A stretch of DNA of 10,656 bases, taken from contig CANQHH010000027.1 in NCBI GenBank assembly GCA_947623615.1, positions 1-10,656 on the forward strand, written 5' to 3'. The notes under the pieces were generated by a model. The model had not been told where the DNA came from. It did no database searches and saw only the letters and a program-made list of their open reading frames with translations. Each line of letters begins with the position of its first letter. Position 1 is the stretch's first letter. Made by a program: the position numbers and the translations under genes. Source of the stretch: an uncultured Clostridia bacterium (GTDB taxonomy: Bacteria > Bacillota > Clostridia > TANB77 > CAG-508). Of the stretch, positions 7,211 through 10,656 are shown in pieces.

Positions 7211-7264
7211 AAAATCACCCAATGGGTAGACACTTTTTAGTATCTATTCCATTGGGTGTATTTT
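7211..7264. terminator. Bidirectional terminator between convergent genes
   Basis: CACCCAATGG (7216-7225) and CCATTGGGTG (7249-7258) form a perfect 10-bp stem. It is extended inward by TAGACAC/GTATCTA with one mismatch. AAAAT on the left and TATTTT on the right supply T-runs for either strand. It sits 20 bases after the methyltransferase stop and 13 bases beyond the stop of the convergent surface-protein gene, so it probably ends both transcripts. Confidence 0.85.
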
Positions 7265-7271
7265 AAACTTT

Positions 7272-8798
7272 TTATTTTATTTTATTTTTTTTGAAATATA
7301 TTACTCCAATTGATGTAATGAATGATGTAATAACAAATACAACTATAAATACTATTATAAGACTAGATTGACCTGTTTGAGGTATTTGTTTTGGTGCAAC
7401 TGTTTTATCCTTTTTTGGAGTTTCAGGTGCTGGAGTTGGTTCTGGCTCAGGTGCTGGAGTTGGTGGTACTGTATATAGAACTCTTACTGTAGGTGAATCA
7501 TCTGATGTTTTTTCTATTTTAGTACCATCATCAGTTTCTGCACTAGCATCAACTTTGCTATTAGTAGGTATAATTTTATCAACAATTTCTTTGTTGTAAT
7601 CAGGTTTTAAAGTAAGTTTATAGCTTAAAGTTGCTACTTCACCAGCTTTTAGTAATTCAATTCTCCATGTTATTGAATTATCAGTTTTATCTATTTCTTG
7701 AGAGACATTTCCTATATTAGGTGATGCTACATATTCAAAATTAAAGTTATCAATTATTTCTTGAGGGAAATAATCTTTTACAACAATATTTTTTAAGTTA
7801 TTTTCTTCAATAGTAATTAAGTCACTATAAATTTTATCAGCTATAGTAGATTGTATTTCATTATCAGGTATGTAATAATAACTGCTTATAGTAGGATTAT
7901 CAACTGTTCCAAAAATTTCTTCAGCTAAAGCACGGTATGTCTTTTTACTTTGTGGTTCAACTCTATCACTATCAAGACCAATCATTGAGCCGATTACTGT
8001 AATTCCGCTAGCTTCAATTTCTTGTAATTTAGACTTAGTATTAGTAGCAACATTGCCTACATATGTTTGGAAATTTCCTTGAGTATCATTGTTAGGAACA
8101 CCGTCTGTTAATAATACTAAATAGCGGTTTATATTTTCTTCTTTAGAATAATTTTGAGATGCTATTGTAATACCAGCATCAATATTAGTTCTAATACCAG
8201 CTTCATGTGTTTCAATAGAAGATATTGCTGATGATACTTCATCTTTTGAATCACTTAATGCTAATGTAAGTTTTGCATCATTTATAGTTCCTTCTACTTC
8301 TCCTTTAGTTGTATCTAGACTTGAAAAAGATACAACACCGACTTTAGCATGTGGATTTACAGAAAATAATTTGTCTATTAATAAATTTGCTGAATTAATA
8401 ACTGCTTGCTTTCTTGTAATATCTCCAACGCTATCTGACATACTTGAAGAATTATCAACAACTAGAAAAACTTCAACAGCTTTTTGAGATACACTTACTT
8501 GTTTTGTATTCTTTACAGTAAGAGTTAAAGTAGCTGAACGAGTAGTAGCATCAAAGCTAGTAAGTTTTTTATCGACAGTACCTGAATCATCAAGATCTAT
8601 ATGACAAGATTTATCTTCAACTAATTCAAAAGTAGTAGTAGCACCATTAGAATCTGTATATGATGATTGCTTATCATTTGTGTTTCCATCAGTATTTGGT
8701 GTATCTGATGTAGCTAAGCTTGACATTGACAATGTTGTAATAGTTAAAAATAAAATTAAAGAATAAATAATTTTTTCAAAAAAATTTGTTTTTTTCAT
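7272..8798 (-). CDS. Secreted von Willebrand factor A-domain protein with IPQTG wall-anchor signal
   Basis: This 508-residue protein is built like a sortase substrate. Residues 1-30 are a signal peptide: positive MKKTNFFEK, then a hydrophobic core to about 22, ending near SSLAT. A vWA domain spans about 106-325 with a complete metal-ion-dependent adhesion site: DNSSS (D115, S117, S119), T204 in RTNIDAG and D232 in LLTDG. Residues about 330-440 look like a beta-rich DUF11-like or pilin-like domain. A Pro/Glu linker (about 445-461) leads to IPQTG (472-476), a membrane helix (about 479-502) and the positive tail KKNKIK. The overall plan is that of wall-attached adhesins and pilus-tip proteins; IPQTG is an LPxTG variant. 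No sortase or pilin gene is visible. The ATG follows AAAGGAGA (complement of 8808-8815) with 9-base spacing. The ligand is unknown. Confidence 0.9.
   Translation of the reverse strand: MKKTNFFEKIIYSLILFLTITTLSMSSLATSDTPNTDGNTNDKQSSYTDSNGATTTFELVEDKSCHIDLDDSGTVDKKLTSFDATTRSATLTLTVKNTKQVSVSQKAVEVFLVVDNSSSMSDSVGDITRKQAVINSANLLIDKLFSVNPHAKVGVVSFSSLDTTKGEVEGTINDAKLTLALSDSKDEVSSAISSIETHEAGIRTNIDAGITIASQNYSKEENINRYLVLLTDGVPNNDTQGNFQTYVGNVATNTKSKLQEIEASGITVIGSMIGLDSDRVEPQSKKTYRALAEEIFGTVDNPTISSYYYIPDNEIQSTIADKIYSDLITIEENNLKNIVVKDYFPQEIIDNFNFEYVASPNIGNVSQEIDKTDNSITWRIELLKAGEVATLSYKLTLKPDYNKEIVDKIIPTNSKVDASAETDDGTKIEKTSDDSPTVRVLYTVPPTPAPEPEPTPAPETPKKDKTVAPKQIPQTGQSSLIIVFIVVFVITSFITSIGVIYFKKNKIK
7423..7464. 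repeat. Tandem 24-base-period repeat in the Pro-rich linker
   Basis: The 18-mer TCAGGTGCTGGAGTTGGT occurs exactly at 7423-7440 and again at 7447-7464. On the - strand it encodes the repeated PTPAPE units of the wall-spanning linker of the surface protein. Such linkers readily change length by slippage or recombination. Confidence 0.85.
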
Positions 8799-8837
8799 AG
8801 CTTAAAATCTCCTTTTAAATTAATACATACAATATAT

Positions 8838-8866
8838 ATTATATAACATAAATGCGTAATTTTCAA
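8838..8866 (-). promoter_or_regulatory. Promoter of the vWA surface-protein gene
   Basis: On the - strand, TTGAAA (complement of 8861-8866) and a perfect TATAAT (complement of 8838-8843) are separated by 17 bases. Transcription should begin near 8831, giving a leader of about 33 bases that contains the AAAGGAGA binding site. This is close to a consensus vegetative promoter. Confidence 0.8.
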
Positions 8867-8916
8867 CAAAAAAAGGGCAAAATGAGATAAAAACAATGAA
8901 AAATATTATTCACTAC

Positions 8917-8944
8917 TTGTAAATAAAAAAATATATGGTAAAAT
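8917..8944 (+). promoter_or_regulatory. Promoter of the membrane-protein operon
   Basis: TTGTAA (8917-8922) and TAAAAT (8939-8944) are separated by 16 bases, and TGG immediately before the -10 box gives an extended -10 (TGN) element. It is divergent from the surface-protein promoter, with about 50 bases of AT-rich DNA between the two. The downstream gene has AAGGAGG at 8964-8970. Confidence 0.6.
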
Positions 8945-8977
8945 AGAAGTATATTTATAGTACAAGGAGGAGTACAA

Positions 8978-9451
8978 ATGAAAAATTTTTCAAGTTGGTT
9001 AATTGCGATGTTTGCTTTTATGTTTTGGGGATTTAGAGTTGTTGGAACAGTTATGACATCATTAGGTAATGATTTTTTGTTTGAACCTACTAATCTAACA
9101 ATGGAAGTAATATTGTTGTTTGTAACTTTTTTGAGTATTTGTTTTATAATAAAAAGAAGGTTATGGGCAAGTCTTATTTATTTAGTAGCTCATTATGCTT
9201 ATTATGCACCAAGTCTTTATAATCATTTTATGGCGATAAAGGATGGAGCTTTAGCAATGGATCAATACATGGGAGTATTTTTTGAGTTTATAGGACTTAT
9301 ATTACCATTAGCTGCTGTTTTTGATGTATTATTAGATAAGAACAGAAAAGCTCATCCAAAAGATAAAAAGACAGACTGGTTTTATAAAAATGAGCAATAT
9401 GACAGACAATTGGATGAAAGGGCAGATAAAAATAATTATAGAACTTTGTAA
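8978..9451 (+). CDS. Four-helix integral membrane protein, function unknown
   Basis: I do not recognise this 157-residue protein with confidence. Hydrophobic segments at about 7-28, 42-59, 62-80 and 98-118 predict four membrane helices. The segments include short polar or aromatic runs such as FWGFRVVG near the first helix and AHYAYYAPSLYNH in or after the third. The last 35 residues are strongly hydrophilic and look deliberately conserved in style: KKTDWFYKNEQYDRQ followed by LDERADKNNYR. There is no cleavable signal peptide motif and no enzyme motif. The ATG follows AAGGAGG (8964-8970) with 7-base spacing. It is 34-43 bases upstream of a YgjV-like membrane gene and probably shares its transcript, which suggests a joint membrane function. 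Nothing visible tells what that function is. Confidence 0.8.
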   Translation: MKNFSSWLIAMFAFMFWGFRVVGTVMTSLGNDFLFEPTNLTMEVILLFVTFLSICFIIKRRLWASLIYLVAHYAYYAPSLYNHFMAIKDGALAMDQYMGVFFEFIGLILPLAAVFDVLLDKNRKAHPKDKKTDWFYKNEQYDRQLDERADKNNYRTL

Positions 9452-9478
9452 TATGAAATGACTAAAACAAAATTGCAT

Positions 9479-9486
9479 AAAAGGAG
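9479..9486 (+). promoter_or_regulatory. Ribosome binding site that points to an ACG start
   Basis: AAAAGGAG at 9479-9486 is a strong Shine-Dalgarno sequence. The GTG at 9486-9488 in the YgjV-like frame overlaps it and has no binding site of its own upstream. The codon at the right distance, eight bases on, is ACG at 9495-9497. This decides the start discussion for the next gene. Confidence 0.7.
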
Positions 9487-9494
9487 TGATTTTT

Positions 9495-10022
9495 ACGAAT
9501 AATTTTTTAGCTCAAATTATTGGTGCATTTGCAATTTTATTTTGGGTAGTTAGCGTTCATGGAAAAAAACAATACAAAATTCTATTTTTACAAGCACTTG
9601 CCAATTTATTGTATACATTTCAGTATATTTTACTAGGAGTATTTCCAGCTGCGTCAATGAATATATGTTCTTGCTTTAGAAGTTACATTTTTTACAGAAA
9701 AAGAAAAGAAGATAAAGATATTTCAAATGTATGGCTACTATTTTTTATATTTTTAATAATTTTAGTAGGTGGAATCACATATAATGGGTATCTATCACTT
9801 ATACCTATTATAATAACATTATTTTATACAGTATCATCATGGATGAAGGAATCTACATGGATTAGAATTGTATTTTTAGTAGCTGCCTTTGTTTGGATAT
9901 ATTACAACTATAAGGTGGGTGCATATATAACTATAGTCGGAAATATATTTGAGGTAGTGTCTGGAATATTAGCACTGATTAAGTTTTATGGAAAAGACGA
10001 AAAAAATAATGTAAAGAAATAA
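9495..10022 (+). CDS. YgjV-family inner membrane protein, apparent ACG start
   Basis: From 9495 the protein is 175 residues, about the length expected for the YgjV family (Imp-YgjV), small membrane proteins of unknown function. The N-terminal pattern NFLAQIIGAFAILFWVVSV, then LQALANLLYTFQYILLG, AASMNICSCFRSYIFY and a closing helix with IVGNIFEVVSGILALIKFY, fits that family as I remember it. Hydrophobic segments at about 5-22, 32-50, 78-98, 101-115, 123-139 and 144-162 suggest five or six membrane helices. No ATG, GTG or TTG occurs at the expected position. ACG stands where homologs have methionine, with ideal spacing to AAGGAG. GTG at 9486 overlaps the binding site and ATT at 9489 is another poor option. 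The frame is otherwise intact to TAA, so it is not a clear pseudogene. It is probably co-transcribed with the upstream membrane gene. Confidence 0.75.
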   Translation, partial: TNNFLAQIIGAFAILFWVVSVHGKKQYKILFLQALANLLYTFQYILLGVFPAASMNICSCFRSYIFYRKRKEDKDISNVWLLFFIFLIILVGGITYNGYLSLIPIIITLFYTVSSWMKESTWIRIVFLVAAFVWIYYNYKVGAYITIVGNIFEVVSGILALIKFYGKDEKNNVKK

Positions 10023-10061
10023 TTTATCAAAATTTGATTAAATTATTTCTTTTTCTTTTTT
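10017..10061 (+). terminator. AT-rich intrinsic terminator after the YgjV-like gene
   Basis: AAATAATTTA (10017-10026) pairs with TAAATTATTT (10039-10048), and TCAAA/TTTGA continues the stem inward with one bulged T. The T-rich run CTTTTTCTTTTTT follows to 10061. The 5' arm overlaps the stop codon of the gene. The stem is AT-only for much of its length, so strength is moderate. Confidence 0.7.
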
Positions 10062-10100
10062 AACATAATATATTAAATACTTTATAAAAGAGTATAAATA

Positions 10101-10109
10101 TGATATAAT
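10101..10109 (+). promoter_or_regulatory. Extended -10 promoter of the nuclease-domain gene
   Basis: TGATATAAT at 10101-10109 is a perfect TATAAT with an upstream TG at the extended -10 position. The -35 region (TTTATA near 10081) is weak, as is common with extended -10 promoters. A 6-bp dyad, GAGTAT (10090-10095) and ATACTC (10108-10113), brackets the -10 box. Transcription should begin near 10116, giving a leader of about 38 bases. Confidence 0.55.
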
Positions 10110-10153
10110 ACTCATAGTTTTGTATAAAAAATTAGTAATGTATGGAGTTATAT

Positions 10154-10656
10154 ATGTATGATTTAAGAAATTTGAATGATTATGAGTTTGAACATTTATC
10201 ACTAGATATAATGGAAAGAAACCTTAATGTTAAATTATATAGATTTCCAAAAGGAAGAGATGGCGGGATAGATTTATGTGATAAAATTGAAAAACCAAAA
10301 ATTATAATACAAGTAAAACATTATAAAGATTATTCGGGACTGAAAAGCACAATAAAAAGACAGGAAGCAGAGAAAGTAAAAAAACTCAAACCAGAAAATT
10401 ATTTTCTATGTACAAGTTGTCAATTAACCAAAAATAATAAGTTAGAAATATATGAGATGCTAAAACCATACATGAAAAGTGCAGAATGTATAATTGATGG
10501 ATTAGATATCAATGATTTTATTGAAGGTGAGCAAAATCAAGATATAGTTAGGAAGCATTATAAATTGTGGTTATCTGCAAGTAATGTTTTATCATTAATA
10601 AATAATAAAAAAGTGTTTATAGACTGTGATGAGCTTGTATATGATATCGAAAAAAA
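10154..10656 (+). CDS. Mrr-like restriction endonuclease domain protein, N-terminal part (3' truncated by window edge)
   Basis: The frame opens at ATG 10154, after GGAG at 10144-10147, and runs off the window after 167 codons with no stop. The N-terminal 120 residues look like a PD-(D/E)xK nuclease of the Mrr type. An opening helix, LNDYEFEHLSLDIMER (7-22), contains the conserved FE pair. It is followed by FPKGRDGGIDL (31-41) with D36 and D40, and then IIIQVKHY (50-57) with Q53 and K55, giving the D...QxK active-site pattern. Mrr enzymes cut modified DNA. Similar domains occur at the N-terminus of large predicted antiphage proteins where they precede a STAND-type NTPase, and the later segment HYKLWLSASNVL (135-146) reminds me of those proteins. 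That part is memory and inference, since no NTPase motif lies inside the window. It appears to be its own transcription unit after a terminator. Confidence 0.8.
   Translation, partial: MYDLRNLNDYEFEHLSLDIMERNLNVKLYRFPKGRDGGIDLCDKIEKPKIIIQVKHYKDYSGLKSTIKRQEAEKVKKLKPENYFLCTSCQLTKNNKLEIYEMLKPYMKSAECIIDGLDINDFIEGEQNQDIVRKHYKLWLSASNVLSLINNKKVFIDCDELVYDIEK

Noticed and set aside
9486..9488. GTG at 9486 as the start of the YgjV-like gene
   Set aside because: It overlaps the Shine-Dalgarno sequence and has no binding site upstream; three extra residues are not expected. It cannot be fully excluded.
1..10656. CRISPR arrays, insertion sequences or prophage genes
   Set aside because: No regularly spaced repeats, transposase motifs or phage structural genes were seen. 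The only clear direct repeat is the short one in the surface-protein linker.

Overview
The window is AT-rich DNA from a low-GC Gram-positive bacterium, most likely a member of the Clostridia or a close Firmicutes relative. This rests on three observations: AAGGAGG-type ribosome binding sites before nearly every gene, a sortase-type cell-wall sorting signal on a surface protein, and a gap-pgk-tpiA-gpmI-eno glycolysis cluster. TGG is the only tryptophan codon seen and TGA ends the methyltransferase gene, so the code is standard rather than mycoplasma-like. The species cannot be named from the sequence alone.

Positions 1-6231 hold the lower glycolysis operon on the + strand. It contains the 3' end of gap, then pgk, tpiA, gpmI, an unexpected YezG/DUF600-like gene, and eno, with gaps of only 15-32 bases and no terminator between them. 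Together the enzymes take glyceraldehyde-3-phosphate to phosphoenolpyruvate, with tpiA feeding in dihydroxyacetone phosphate. The YezG-like gene belongs to a family known as immunity proteins for LXG-type toxins. No toxin is visible here, so it looks like an orphan or domesticated immunity domain, and it carries a long charged tail.

Positions 6232-6450 hold a short hairpin, a tRNA-Gln(CUG), a 66-base imperfect palindrome and a rho-independent terminator that probably ends the operon. A small class I methyltransferase follows (6581-7195) with its own strong promoter, and that promoter contains a 9-bp perfect dyad. A bidirectional terminator separates it from a convergent gene (7272-8798, - strand) for a secreted von Willebrand A-domain protein with an IPQTG wall-anchor signal. 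A divergent promoter region (about 8817-8977) then drives a two-gene + strand membrane-protein operon: an unrecognised four-helix protein, and a YgjV-family protein whose expected ATG start appears to be ACG.

After a terminator near 10017-10061, the last gene (10154 to the window end) is the N-terminal part of a larger protein that starts with an Mrr-like PD-(D/E)xK nuclease domain. It resembles the nuclease modules fused to STAND NTPases in predicted antiphage proteins, but the rest lies outside the window. The best leads are this truncated nuclease gene, the YezG-like gene inside glycolysis, the ACG start, and the structured region after the tRNA.
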